Shown: one piece after another, positions 8,735 to 16,929 of the stretch
Position numbering within the stretch: position 1 is the first letter of the stretch
How the letters are laid out: every line of letters begins with the position of its first letter
Assembly (NCBI GenBank): GCA_902760415.1
Contig: CACWGK010000009.1
Span: forward strand, 1 to 47,660
Source of the DNA: an uncultured Lachnospiraceae bacterium
GTDB taxonomy: Bacteria > Bacillota > Clostridia > Lachnospirales > Lachnospiraceae
Direction of reading: 5' to 3'
Length of the DNA stretch: 47,660 nucleotides
The notes under the pieces: model-generated
Seen by the model: only the letters and a program-made list of their open reading frames with translations
Told to the model about the DNA's origin: nothing
The model's database searches: none
Made by a program: the position numbers and the translations under genes

Positions 8735-8838
8735 GCCGCCTGCCCGTGAAGGCACCAAAGTGCCTACACGGCACTGCGGCTTACTACGGAAAACTCTTCG
8801 AGTTTTCCTACTGTCATCGATTAGCTACGCTAATCGAT
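8735..8838 (-). other. Three consecutive hairpins in the 3' UTR of the msmX-like gene
   Basis: Beginning 2 bases after the stop codon (minus strand) are three separate stems. ATCGATTAGC/GCTAATCGAT lies at 8816-8838 with a TAC loop. GGAAAACTC/GAGTTTTCC lies at 8788-8808 with a TTC loop. A longer composite stem lies at 8735-8780, built of GCCGC/GCGGC, GCC(C)GTG/CACGGC and AGGCAC/GTGCCT around CAAA. The terminator follows, so the transcript would carry about 160 structured bases at its 3' end. The structures are seen directly; a role in mRNA stability or as a 3'-UTR-derived small RNA is inference. Confidence 0.6.
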
Positions 8839-8840
8839 AA

Positions 8841-9953
8841 CTAGTTTACAATGATCTCCTCTGATTCCTTATCGAAGATATGAATCTTAGAAAGGTCAAA
8901 TGCGAACTGAACTGTATCGCCAGGTCTAGCTGTTGTACGAGCATTAACTCTAGCTGTGATATCGAACTGATCGATTGTGAAGTACAGATATACTTCAGCA
9001 CCGAGCATTTCGTAAATGTTGATACGAGCGTCAATAACTGACTCAGGTGATGACTCGATGAAGAGCTGCTCATCATGAATATCCTCTGGACGGATACCAA
9101 GAACAACGTCCTTATCAATGAATCCACCAGCGATAAGCTTGTTAGCCTTAGCTTCTGGAACCTTGATTGAGTGTGAACCGAACATAAGAAGTACGTCAGC
9201 TCCTGACTTAACAACCTTGCAGTCGATGAAGTTCATAGGTGGCATACCCATGAAACCAGCAACGAAGAGGTTGCATGGATGATCATAAAGGTTCTGAGGT
9301 GTATCAACCTGCTGGATGATACCATCCTTCATAACTACGATACGTGTACCAAGAGTCATAGCCTCTGTCTGGTCATGTGTAACGTAGATAATTGTTGTCT
9401 GAAGTCTCTGATGAAGCTTTGAGATCTCAACACGCATCTGAACACGAAGCTTAGCATCAAGGTTTGAAAGAGGCTCATCCATAAGGAATACCTTTGGCTC
9501 ACGAACGATAGCACGTCCCATGGCAACTCTCTGTCTCTGACCTCCTGAAAGAGCCTTTGGCTTACGATCAAGAAGGTGCTCGATCTCAAGAATCTTAGCA
9601 GCCTCATGAACCTGCTTATCAATCTTCTCCTTTGGAACCTTTCTAAGCTTAAGTCCGAATGCCATATTATCATAAACTGACATATGTGGATACAGAGCAT
9701 AGTTCTGGAAAACCATCGCGATATCTCTGTCCTTAGGCTCTACATCGTTACAAAGCTTGTCACCGATCCAGAGCTCACCGGAGCTGATATCCTCAAGTCC
9801 AGCGATCATTCTAAGTGTTGTTGACTTACCACATCCTGAAGGACCTACGAAGATAATGAACTCCTTATCCTCGATATCAAGATTGAAGTCCTTAACGGCA
9901 TTGAAACCATTTGGGTAAATCTTGTAAATGTTCTTTAACTGTAATCCTGCCAT
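8841..9953 (-). CDS. msmX: Sugar ABC transporter ATP-binding protein (MsmX/UgpC type)
   Basis: A 370-residue ATPase of the CUT1 carbohydrate importers. Walker A is GPSGCGKST (37-45), the Q-loop is FQNYALYPHMSVYDNMAFGL (82-101), the signature is LSGGQRQRVAMGRAI (135-149), Walker B is VFLMDE (155-160) and the switch is YVTHDQTEAM. A C-terminal MalK-like TOBE region covers about residues 240-370 (VVLGIRPEDI). No permease or binding-protein gene is adjacent. This fits the multitask ATPases such as MsmX of Bacillus subtilis that energise several sugar importers. The start has AGGAGG upstream. It is transcribed alone, with its own terminator. Confidence 0.94.
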   Translation of the reverse strand: MAGLQLKNIYKIYPNGFNAVKDFNLDIEDKEFIIFVGPSGCGKSTTLRMIAGLEDISSGELWIGDKLCNDVEPKDRDIAMVFQNYALYPHMSVYDNMAFGLKLRKVPKEKIDKQVHEAAKILEIEHLLDRKPKALSGGQRQRVAMGRAIVREPKVFLMDEPLSNLDAKLRVQMRVEISKLHQRLQTTIIYVTHDQTEAMTLGTRIVVMKDGIIQQVDTPQNLYDHPCNLFVAGFMGMPPMNFIDCKVVKSGADVLLMFGSHSIKVPEAKANKLIAGGFIDKDVVLGIRPEDIHDEQLFIESSPESVIDARINIYEMLGAEVYLYFTIDQFDITARVNARTTARPGDTVQFAFDLSKIHIFDKESEEIIVN

Positions 9954-10232
9954 TTTAATTATCCTCCTAAATAGCTTTTACAATTTGTGTTTAATTTCAA
10001 ACTTGTTATATAATACCGCTTTTCATTTTATTAAACTATGTGTTTGTTGCATAAAGAATTGCGAAAACTTTTGTTCATATTGCATATTGATTTAGTAAAT
10101 CTATCACTTTTTAACAAAATTTAAGCGGATATAACTAACATTTCACAATCAGATTTGTGAGAAAATAACCAAATATATTACAATTCTATTAACAAAAATC
10201 TATATATAGTGGTTTTTTAGTCAGTTTATACA
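9954..10232. other. Intergenic stretch upstream of the msmX-like gene
   Basis: About 280 AT-rich bases with no gene. The msmX promoter should lie here; the best candidate on the minus strand is TATTAT near 10006-10014 with a poor -35. An inverted repeat, TTCACAA (10142-10148) with TTGTGAG (10155-10161), stands in the middle; its arms are in the opposite order to a Rex box. I see no clear terminator for the upstream LytR_C gene. Confidence 0.4.
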
Positions 10233-10826
10233 TTACTGGGCTAGTATATTGTCACTTCCACCAATAATTACGTAAGCTTGAACGCCCTCACTAGATACAT
10301 CACAAGGTACATCTTCTGCACTTCCCTGCTCGACTGTAGCATTTGTTACAGCACCTTGTATAGTATCAGCTGAAATATCAGGAGATAATAGAACTATCTT
10401 AGACGTATCGAGAGTTCCACCGGTATAATTACCCGTCTGAAGATTTGTAAAGCCCATCTCTGTCAGCTTATCTCTCCAGGCTGCAGCAAGCCCAGCTGTT
10501 TCAGTAGCATTTAATACTACTATAGAAGCATCCATAGCTATCTCTGACTTTATAGCTCCGGCATCTTCTCCTTGTGCAGACTCATCTTCAAAAAGGACTG
10601 CATCGTCCTCCGTAGCTTCTGCTGTGAGAAGTTCATCACTTTGATCATCCTCGAACGCATCTCCCTCAGAGATTTCATCAGACTCAGACTGCTTAGTAGA
10701 TATGACTGCTTTTATCAGAAATGCACTCATCGCTAGAATCACGAGTCCAAGTATTATAACAATGGCTTTAAGAAAAAATGAGAAAAACAGACCTACAGCG
10801 GTTTGCTTTTTCTTACGCTTAGCCAT
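10233..10826 (-). CDS. Membrane-anchored LytR C-terminal domain protein
   Basis: A 197-residue protein with a basic N-terminus (MAKRKKKQ), one membrane helix (about 14-38), an acidic low-complexity spacer (about 48-90), and a C-terminal LytR_C domain (about 100-195: IVVLNATETAGLAAAWRDKL, then GFTNLQTGNYTG). This domain usually follows the LCP catalytic domain of wall-polymer ligases. Here the LCP domain is absent, so it is a stand-alone LytR_C protein exposed outside the membrane. It is probably connected to the cell envelope, but its function is unknown. A good promoter lies at 10889-10917. Confidence 0.8.
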   Translation of the reverse strand: MAKRKKKQTAVGLFFSFFLKAIVIILGLVILAMSAFLIKAVISTKQSESDEISEGDAFEDDQSDELLTAEATEDDAVLFEDESAQGEDAGAIKSEIAMDASIVVLNATETAGLAAAWRDKLTEMGFTNLQTGNYTGGTLDTSKIVLLSPDISADTIQGAVTNATVEQGSAEDVPCDVSSEGVQAYVIIGGSDNILAQ

Positions 10827-10888
10827 ATATCTTCCTCCTTTTATACATCTATATAAAATCCACTAATTATCTTATAATTCGAAAGTCA

Positions 10889-10917
10889 AGTATAGCAAAA
10901 AGCAGTGTGCTTTTCAA
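10889..10917 (-). promoter_or_regulatory. Promoter of the LytR_C gene
   Basis: On the minus strand TTGAAA (10912-10917), a 17-base spacer ending in TTGC, and TATACT (10889-10894) form a good sigma-A promoter. It overlaps back to back with the SDR promoter, so the two divergent genes may be controlled together. Confidence 0.75.
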
Positions 10918-10924
10918 GGAATTA

Positions 10925-10948
10925 TGATAAAATGTAACTAGGGTTACA
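10925..10948 (+). promoter_or_regulatory. SDR gene promoter with operator-like palindrome
   Basis: An extended -10 (TGATAAAAT, TAAAAT at 10928-10933) is followed at once by a perfect inverted repeat, TGTAAC-TAGG-GTTACA (10933-10948), at the expected transcription start. Position and symmetry suggest a repressor site. The regulator is not identified. Confidence 0.5.
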
Positions 10949-10976
10949 CGTAATAACATATAGTAAGGATAAGACA

Positions 10977-11699
10977 ATGAAAATACTAATCACCGGCGCA
11001 TCAAGAGGCATAGGCAGAGCTATAGCTCTAGCCGCCGCAAAGACAGGCAAATATACACATATGCATCTCACATGCAGAAGCTCGCTGCGAAAGCTGGAGG
11101 AGCTTAGTCTCGAGATTCAGAAAATCAACTCTGATATTATCGTAACGACTTCCAGTGGAGTTATCAACTCTGTATCAGATGCTCAGGCTGTCAGAGAGAT
11201 CTTTGGCCCTACTGACGTTATCATTAATAATGCTGCTGTCTCTTACACCGGTCCAATAATTGATATGACGGAGGAAATGTGGAACGACACAGTATCCACG
11301 AATATTTCCTCTCTATTTTATTTCTATAAAGCATTTCTACCTGATATGATTGGCCGACACTCTGGTCAGATTATCAACATATCTTCTGTATGGGGAAATG
11401 TTGGTGCATCCTGTGAGACTATCTACAGTGCGTCTAAAGGTGCAGTCAATTCATTTACCAAAGCACTTGCAAAGGAGCTCGCTCCTTCTGGAATACAGGT
11501 CAATGCAGTTGCCTTTGGTATGGTAGATACTGAAATGAATGGACATCTCACTCCAGAAGATATCGAAGTACTTAAGGATGAGATTCCTACCGGAAATATA
11601 ATGACACCTGAGGTTGCAGCCGAGGCTGTCCTCAAGGTTCTGGAAATGCCACTTGATATGACGGGACAGATTATCACAGTGGATGGAGCTTGGACTTAA
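10977..11699 (+). CDS. Short-chain dehydrogenase/reductase (FabG-like)
   Basis: A classical SDR of 240 residues. The NAD(P)-binding motif TGASRGIG is at 6-13 and NNAA at 84-87. The catalytic residues are Asn109, Ser136/137 (NISSVWG), Tyr150 and Lys154 (YSASK). The C-terminus GQIITVDGAWT is typical of FabG-type 3-oxoacyl reductases. However, a lone copy outside a fatty-acid cluster cannot be assigned a substrate. The start has AAGGAT upstream. The CARF nuclease gene follows after 41 bases on the same strand and is probably co-transcribed. Confidence 0.9.
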   Translation: MKILITGASRGIGRAIALAAAKTGKYTHMHLTCRSSLRKLEELSLEIQKINSDIIVTTSSGVINSVSDAQAVREIFGPTDVIINNAAVSYTGPIIDMTEEMWNDTVSTNISSLFYFYKAFLPDMIGRHSGQIINISSVWGNVGASCETIYSASKGAVNSFTKALAKELAPSGIQVNAVAFGMVDTEMNGHLTPEDIEVLKDEIPTGNIMTPEVAAEAVLKVLEMPLDMTGQIITVDGAWT

Positions 11700-11740
11700 T
11701 CAGTTTACATAATTCTTAACTATTTACGGGGGTATCACTT

Positions 11741-12970
11741 ATGGGAGATATATATGTAGAATTTTTCTCAGATGAAGCGCTGGAAAATGTCATGTGCATT
11801 CTTCAGTATAAGCCAGAGCGCGTAGTTTATCTGGGACACAAATCAACAATGCTCACAAGAAAGATTGAGAGTCTTACAAACTTCGCAAATCTTAAATCAC
11901 CAAAAACAAAGCTTGAGTTTATCGAGGTTCCTAGAGATAATCTCGAAGAATGTATAAAGGCACTAGAAGAAGTATCCGATAAATATCCAGATGCTTTCTA
12001 CGAACTAACCGGCGGCGGAGAAATGATACTTATTGCATTTGGCTATATAAGCGCCACTAAGAAACTTAAGACTCTCCGCATCGATCCATACACAGGCATC
12101 GAAGTCAACATGCTGCCTGGTTCAATACCAACACAGCATAGAGATAATATAAATATAAGTGTTAAGGAAAATATCATACTTCACGGTGGTACGCTTACCA
12201 GACAGACTGGCAGCTTCTGCACCTGGAACTTTACAGATACATTTAAGGAAGATATTCGCACAATCTGGGATATAGCCCGCGGTCTGCAACATAAATGGAA
12301 CTCCTACTGTTCTATTATCGAAGATGTTATCAAGGATTTCCCTTCTGACGAGGACGGACGCTTCTCGTTGCCAAAGACTCAGCTGAGAGATTCAGCAATC
12401 CTCTTCTATAAACTGAATAATAAAGGAATGCTTCGGGATTATCACGAAGATAATAAACGTATACGATTTAGATTTAAGACTGACGCCATACGTCATATCG
12501 TCACAAAGACCGGAAATATTCTGGAGCTCCATGTATATGAAGTAGCTTCCAGAAGACCTGATATCTTCACAGATGAGATAATCGGCGCTATGATCGATTG
12601 GAATGGGGATAAAAACGAAGAAGAAAAGAAAGAGTTTGCATCTAACTACGAGAAGTATATGAATGCAAGCTATGATACGATAAATGAAATCGATGTTATC
12701 CTTATGCAGGCTTGTGTGCCTATATTCATTTCCTGCAAGAGCGGTAAGGCTAGCAGTAATTCACTACATGAGCTCGAGACTGTAACCCACCGTTTTGGCG
12801 GAAAATATGCAAGGAAGGCTCTAGTTATGGCTCTCCCTTGCGATGCTTCTTCCAGCGGCTCCTCCTTCTTCAAGCAACGTGCGAAGGAGATGCACATCTG
12901 GGTTATAGATAATGTATACGCTATGACTGATGAGCAGCTCCTGAAGAAGTTGATGCAGCTTCATAACTAA
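11741..12970 (+). CDS. Orphan Card1/Can2-like CARF nuclease (DUF1887 family)
   Basis: A 409-residue protein. The N-terminal Rossmann-like CARF-type domain (1-135) has the ligand-loop motif ELTGGGEM (88-95). A linker/winged-helix part (about 170-250) follows, and then a PD-(D/E)XK nuclease-like domain (about 255-409) with GNILELHVYE (Glu262), NEIDVIL (Asp318) and FISCKSG (Lys333). In Card1-type enzymes the third motif is ExK; here Ser331 takes the Glu position. Card1/Can2 enzymes are activated by cyclic oligoadenylates in type III CRISPR immunity, but no CRISPR array or cas gene is present. Activity and ligand are therefore open. The last 50 bases overlap the end of dnaB in convergent orientation. 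Confidence 0.85.
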   Translation: MGDIYVEFFSDEALENVMCILQYKPERVVYLGHKSTMLTRKIESLTNFANLKSPKTKLEFIEVPRDNLEECIKALEEVSDKYPDAFYELTGGGEMILIAFGYISATKKLKTLRIDPYTGIEVNMLPGSIPTQHRDNINISVKENIILHGGTLTRQTGSFCTWNFTDTFKEDIRTIWDIARGLQHKWNSYCSIIEDVIKDFPSDEDGRFSLPKTQLRDSAILFYKLNNKGMLRDYHEDNKRIRFRFKTDAIRHIVTKTGNILELHVYEVASRRPDIFTDEIIGAMIDWNGDKNEEEKKEFASNYEKYMNASYDTINEIDVILMQACVPIFISCKSGKASSNSLHELETVTHRFGGKYARKALVMALPCDASSSGSSFFKQRAKEMHIWVIDNVYAMTDEQLLKKLMQLHN

Positions 12971-14294
12971 GGTTGGCAAACTTAGTGTATTTACCAATCC
13001 AAGCAAGCTCTACAGTACCGGTGGAACCGTTACGTTGCTTAGCTACGATAATCTCGGCAACACCAGGTTTCTCGGATTCTTTATTATACTCATCATCTCT
13101 ATATATGAACATTACGACATCGGCATCCTGCTCTATGGCTCCCGACTCACGAAGGTCGGCAAGCGTAGGGCGGTGATCCGTTCTAGTATCAACAGCTCTG
13201 TTAAGCTGTGACAGAGCTATAATTGGTACATTTAATTCCTTAGCAAGACTCTTAAGCGCACGAGATACTTCAGCGATAAAGAGCTGACGTGACTCAACCT
13301 TTCCTGTGGAGTTCATCAGCTGTAAGTAGTCGATAACTATTAGACCTATATCCTTAGTCTGCTTCAGTTTTCTACACTTAGTTCTAAGCTCTGCTATAGT
13401 AATAGAAGAATTATCATCTATGTAAAGTGGTGCTGTATTCAGATTCTGCGTTGATTCAAGAAGCTTGCCCCACTCAGTATCATTTATATCACCAGTCTTC
13501 ATATGGCCAGACTCAACCATCGAGTCAACGGCCATAATTCTTGTTACAAGCTGTTCAGCCGTCATCTCCAGGTTGAAGATAGCAACACCAGTCTTCTCTC
13601 TTATAGCTATATGATGCGCGATATTAAGGACAAATGCCGTCTTACCCATACCAGGTCTTGCAGCGATGACTATAAGTTCACCACCATGAAGACCAGTCAG
13701 CATATAATCCAGATTCTTAAATCCAGTTCTAAGACCGTTGATTTCGCCTTTCTTTCTTGTAGCCTGCTCAATCTCGATGATAACATTTGAAACCAGCTGT
13801 TCCATAGTCTTCTGCTCACCAGAACTACTCTTCTGCTGCATAAGACTGAAGATATCAGCCTCTGCCTTATCCATTATGGCATCAACATCTTCTCTTGCTT
13901 CATAAGCATTGGCAGTAACTCTATCTGAAAACTTGATAAGTTTTCTAAGATAAGCCTTATCCTTTACGATAGCTGCATAGTCCAGTGCAAATGCTGCTGT
14001 TGCATTGCTGGCAAGTATTTCACCCAGGAATCCAAGGTTACTTACTGACTCTGGAGCCCCCATTTCTCTAAGCTTATCTCCCAGCACTACATCATCTACA
14101 GGACGGCCTTCATTGTATAGCTTAACGATAGCATCAAAAATTAGACCATACTGCGGATTGTAAAAATCCTCATTTAGCAGTATGGCACTTACTTCAGATA
14201 TAGCATCCTTATCAGTCAACATAGAGCTGATAACGCTTTTCTCCGCATTGCTATCGTGCGGCGGAATCTTCTTGATTATATTTTCCTCAGCCAT
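12921..14294 (-). CDS. dnaB: Replicative DNA helicase DnaB
   Basis: A 457-residue hexameric helicase that unwinds DNA at the replication fork. The N-terminal primase-interaction domain (about 8-110) begins with PPHDSNAEKSVISSML. The RecA-like domain has Walker A RPGMGKT (213-219), Walker B LIVIDYLQL and the motif ALSQLNRAVD. No intein is present. After the usual end (KYTKFANL) there is a tail of about 15 residues (SYEAASTSSGAAHQS), encoded inside the opposite-strand CARF nuclease gene. The gene follows rplI by 33 bases, the rplI-dnaB order common in Firmicutes. Confidence 0.97.
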   Translation of the reverse strand: MAEENIIKKIPPHDSNAEKSVISSMLTDKDAISEVSAILLNEDFYNPQYGLIFDAIVKLYNEGRPVDDVVLGDKLREMGAPESVSNLGFLGEILASNATAAFALDYAAIVKDKAYLRKLIKFSDRVTANAYEAREDVDAIMDKAEADIFSLMQQKSSSGEQKTMEQLVSNVIIEIEQATRKKGEINGLRTGFKNLDYMLTGLHGGELIVIAARPGMGKTAFVLNIAHHIAIREKTGVAIFNLEMTAEQLVTRIMAVDSMVESGHMKTGDINDTEWGKLLESTQNLNTAPLYIDDNSSITIAELRTKCRKLKQTKDIGLIVIDYLQLMNSTGKVESRQLFIAEVSRALKSLAKELNVPIIALSQLNRAVDTRTDHRPTLADLRESGAIEQDADVVMFIYRDDEYNKESEKPGVAEIIVAKQRNGSTGTVELAWIGKYTKFANLSYEAASTSSGAAHQS

Positions 14295-14327
14295 AATCTT
14301 CTCCCGACAATTCTGACTAATTCAAAA

Positions 14328-14777
14328 CTATTTCTTCTCGACTACGTCAAGGAGTATCTCAGCTGTAACCTGTGGGTGAAGCTTCAGACCAACATTATAG
14401 CCTCCAAGCGCCTTTACAGCATCAGCCATAATGATTTTCTTCTTATCCACTTCTATTCCAAGCTGAGTCTTAATGAGTTCAGCTATCTCCTTTGTAGATA
14501 CTGAACCAAATACACGTCCATTATCTCCAACCTTAACGCTGGCAACTACCTTCTTATCCTTAAGGTCAGCAGCAAGCTTCTGAGCAGCTGCAAGGTTCTC
14601 AGCAGCTATCTTCTCATCATTCTGATTCTTAAGCTTAAGGTTGTTAAGATTATCTGGAGTAGCTTCAACTCCAAGCTTCTTAGGAAGCACGAAGTTACGT
14701 GCATATCCCTGATTTACTTCTACTATATCGCCCTTCTTACCAAGGGACTTAACATCCTGTATTAATATAACTTTCAT
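14328..14777 (-). CDS. rplI: 50S ribosomal protein L9
   Basis: A 149-residue L9 with the conserved N-domain MKVILIQDVKSLGKKGDIVE and NQGYARNFVLPK, a long connecting helix (about 45-75) and a C-domain with KVGDNGRVFGSVS. It binds 23S rRNA near the L1 stalk and helps reading-frame maintenance. Length is standard. AGGAGG precedes the start. It lies between gdpP and dnaB, a conserved Firmicute order. Confidence 0.98.
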   Translation of the reverse strand: MKVILIQDVKSLGKKGDIVEVNQGYARNFVLPKKLGVEATPDNLNNLKLKNQNDEKIAAENLAAAQKLAADLKDKKVVASVKVGDNGRVFGSVSTKEIAELIKTQLGIEVDKKKIIMADAVKALGGYNVGLKLHPQVTAEILLDVVEKK

Positions 14778-14798
14778 AATATTCCTCCTGTTTCAACC

Positions 14799-14832
14799 GA
14801 GACTATAGACTTAGTCAAACCGTCTATATCTC
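14799..14832 (-). other. Hairpin at the gdpP-rplI junction
   Basis: GAGA..ATAGAC (14799-14810) can pair with GTCTAT..CTC (14822-14832). It overlaps the gdpP stop codon and precedes the rplI ribosome site. It has no T-run, so it is probably not a terminator. The stem is imperfect, with about 6 solid pairs. Confidence 0.35.
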
Positions 14833-16890
14833 TCCTGCAGTCGTCATTTCCTTCAGAACGTTCTTTAGCTCAGTGAAGAACTCCTCCTTGGACTTTCCTT
14901 CCAGCTGTGCTCCAGCTATGTTTGAATGACCACCGCCGTTGAATCTTTCCATGATAATCTGTACATTTATATCACCTATGGATCTAGCAGATACATAGAG
15001 CATGCCATCCTCCGCCTCAGTAACGACGAAGGATGCATCGATATTTTCTACATTTAGAAGCTCATTTGCCGCCTTAGCAACAGGAACAGTTGGAGCTTCC
15101 TTTGAGCTTTCATCAGCATCTACATAGGAAAGAGCAAAATGTCCCATATAAATTTCAGCATTGCTTATTCCCTGAGCTCGTTCCTTCAGCTCTGTCATAG
15201 AGCTTCTGAACATCTTTCTAACCCTTACTACGTCAGCTCCATTTTTTCTGAGGAATGAAGCAGCCTCAAATGTACGAACACCAGTCTTATTAAGGAAGTT
15301 GTCCGTATCTATAAGTATACCAGCATACATAGCATCAGCTTCCTGAGTCTTAAGCTTAGGTGACTTAGACATGTACTGATACATTTCTGCTATCATCTCA
15401 CATGCAGAAGATGCGAAAGGTTCGATGTAAGAAAGAGTTGCTCCCTTTATAGCCTCATTGGTCTGTCTATGATGATCAAATACTACGACTGTCGGTACTA
15501 GACTAAGCAGCTCCTCGCACTCTGTCATGCTCGGTCTGTTAACATCACATACTACAACAACTGTATTCTGATCCACCTGAGACACTGCCTCAGTACTTGT
15601 AAGGAAAACGCCATCATACATGTTGGCAGCCTTGAATGAGCTAACAAGAGGTCTTATAGCCTCTGTCACTTCATTTAATACGATAAATGCTTTCTTATTC
15701 ATAGCACTTACCAGTCTGTAGATACCTACTGCTGAACCAAATGCATCTGCATCCGGTCTCTTATGTGCCATGATGATTACCTTCTCCTTACTAAGAAGAA
15801 GTTCCTCAAATGCCTGAGCCTTAACTCTCGCCTTTACACGAGTAGTCTTCTCAGTACCAGCTGACTTACCACCATAGTATGTAACCTGTTCGCCAAGCTT
15901 AACTGCTGCCTGGTCACCACCACGGCCCATAGCCATACCGATAGCCGTTCTGGCATTCTCATATGCATTCATGTAACCATTAGTATCAGAATCAAGATCT
16001 GCTCCGATTCCTATACTAAGAGTCATAGCGATATCATTTCCGACATTAATATTCTTAACATCGTCTAAGATAGAGAAACGGTCATTTCTCAGTGTCTGCA
16101 TATATTTCTGCTTAAATACAAAGAAGTATTTATCATTCTCTATATGCTTAACGATTGCATCGATATTAGAGAGGTACATGTTAATCTTACGCTCAACAAG
16201 AGCCGTAAGGATGCTATGCTTTACATCCTCTAGCTGATCCATAACCTCGTCATAATTATCGAGATATAATAGTCCGGCATAAAGCTTCTGATCTATAGTC
16301 TCCTGCTCTAACTTTCTAAGATTAGTCTCATCGAAGAGATAGAGAGCCAGAACTATATCATCACCATCAGCTTCATCCTTATTCTCATCGAATACCTTCG
16401 ACATATCGATACGCTTGATAGACGCCTTATACTTTCTGTCATTATAGTCAATATTTATATCGACGGATTCAGAACCATCGATTATTTCAGGCATCAACTC
16501 AGAGAAGTATGAATCCACTGGCTTCTTGATGCGCTTATTATGTGCTACACCGATGGTGTCATGGAACATGTTGTTAGCCCACATAATATGACCATCTGTA
16601 TCAAGAATCGCATATGGAATCTCCAACTCATGAAGGAGTTCCTTCTGTATCTTTCCCTGTTCCAGTGAGTAATCCACCAGCACGGAGCTGAGCTCTGGAA
16701 GCAGTTTGAAGTACAAAATGAGTATAGCGATGATAAACAATATAAGAAGAGCCACTGCAATGACTCCCATCTGGGAACTGATACCATTTAGATATATGGT
16801 AGCGCCCAGGAGTCCAAGAGCCAGAACTACTGGCAGAAGAATTATTAACTGTACTCTTCTTTTTAACTTATTTCCGTTGTTCATAATCAT
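14824..16890 (-). CDS. gdpP: Cyclic-di-AMP phosphodiesterase GdpP
   Basis: A 688-residue membrane enzyme that hydrolyses c-di-AMP, the messenger for potassium and wall homeostasis. Two membrane helices (about 13-31 and 41-61) are followed by a PAS-like domain (about 85-190), a degenerate GGDEF domain (about 200-340) and a DHH/DHHA1 catalytic module (about 365-685). Metal ligands are His376, Asp380 and Asp382 (HKRPDAD), Asp449, DHH at 472-474, and Asp528. The DHHA1 signature GGGHSNIAGAQ lies near the end. All catalytic motifs are intact. The operon order valS-gdpP-rplI-dnaB fits the usual gdpP-rplI-dnaB string. Confidence 0.96.
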   Translation of the reverse strand: MIMNNGNKLKRRVQLIILLPVVLALGLLGATIYLNGISSQMGVIAVALLILFIIAILILYFKLLPELSSVLVDYSLEQGKIQKELLHELEIPYAILDTDGHIMWANNMFHDTIGVAHNKRIKKPVDSYFSELMPEIIDGSESVDINIDYNDRKYKASIKRIDMSKVFDENKDEADGDDIVLALYLFDETNLRKLEQETIDQKLYAGLLYLDNYDEVMDQLEDVKHSILTALVERKINMYLSNIDAIVKHIENDKYFFVFKQKYMQTLRNDRFSILDDVKNINVGNDIAMTLSIGIGADLDSDTNGYMNAYENARTAIGMAMGRGGDQAAVKLGEQVTYYGGKSAGTEKTTRVKARVKAQAFEELLLSKEKVIIMAHKRPDADAFGSAVGIYRLVSAMNKKAFIVLNEVTEAIRPLVSSFKAANMYDGVFLTSTEAVSQVDQNTVVVVCDVNRPSMTECEELLSLVPTVVVFDHHRQTNEAIKGATLSYIEPFASSACEMIAEMYQYMSKSPKLKTQEADAMYAGILIDTDNFLNKTGVRTFEAASFLRKNGADVVRVRKMFRSSMTELKERAQGISNAEIYMGHFALSYVDADESSKEAPTVPVAKAANELLNVENIDASFVVTEAEDGMLYVSARSIGDINVQIIMERFNGGGHSNIAGAQLEGKSKEEFFTELKNVLKEMTTAGEI

Positions 16891-16897
16891 TCCTTAT

Positions 16898-16929
16898 ATA
16901 ATGACTAGGGACGGTTGTCCGTCAATTAT
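16898..16929 (-). other. Hairpin at the valS-gdpP junction
   Basis: GACGG (16910-16914) and CCGTC (16919-16923) close a TTGT loop, and flanking ATAAT/ATTAT arms extend it. It sits at the valS stop codon on the minus strand, without a T-run. It is one of several hairpins at gene junctions in this window. Confidence 0.4.

Noticed and set aside
10142-10161. Rex-type redox operator
   Set aside because: The arms are in the order TTCACAA...TTGTGAG, the reverse of the TTGTGAA...TTCACAA Rex box; it is more likely a small hairpin.
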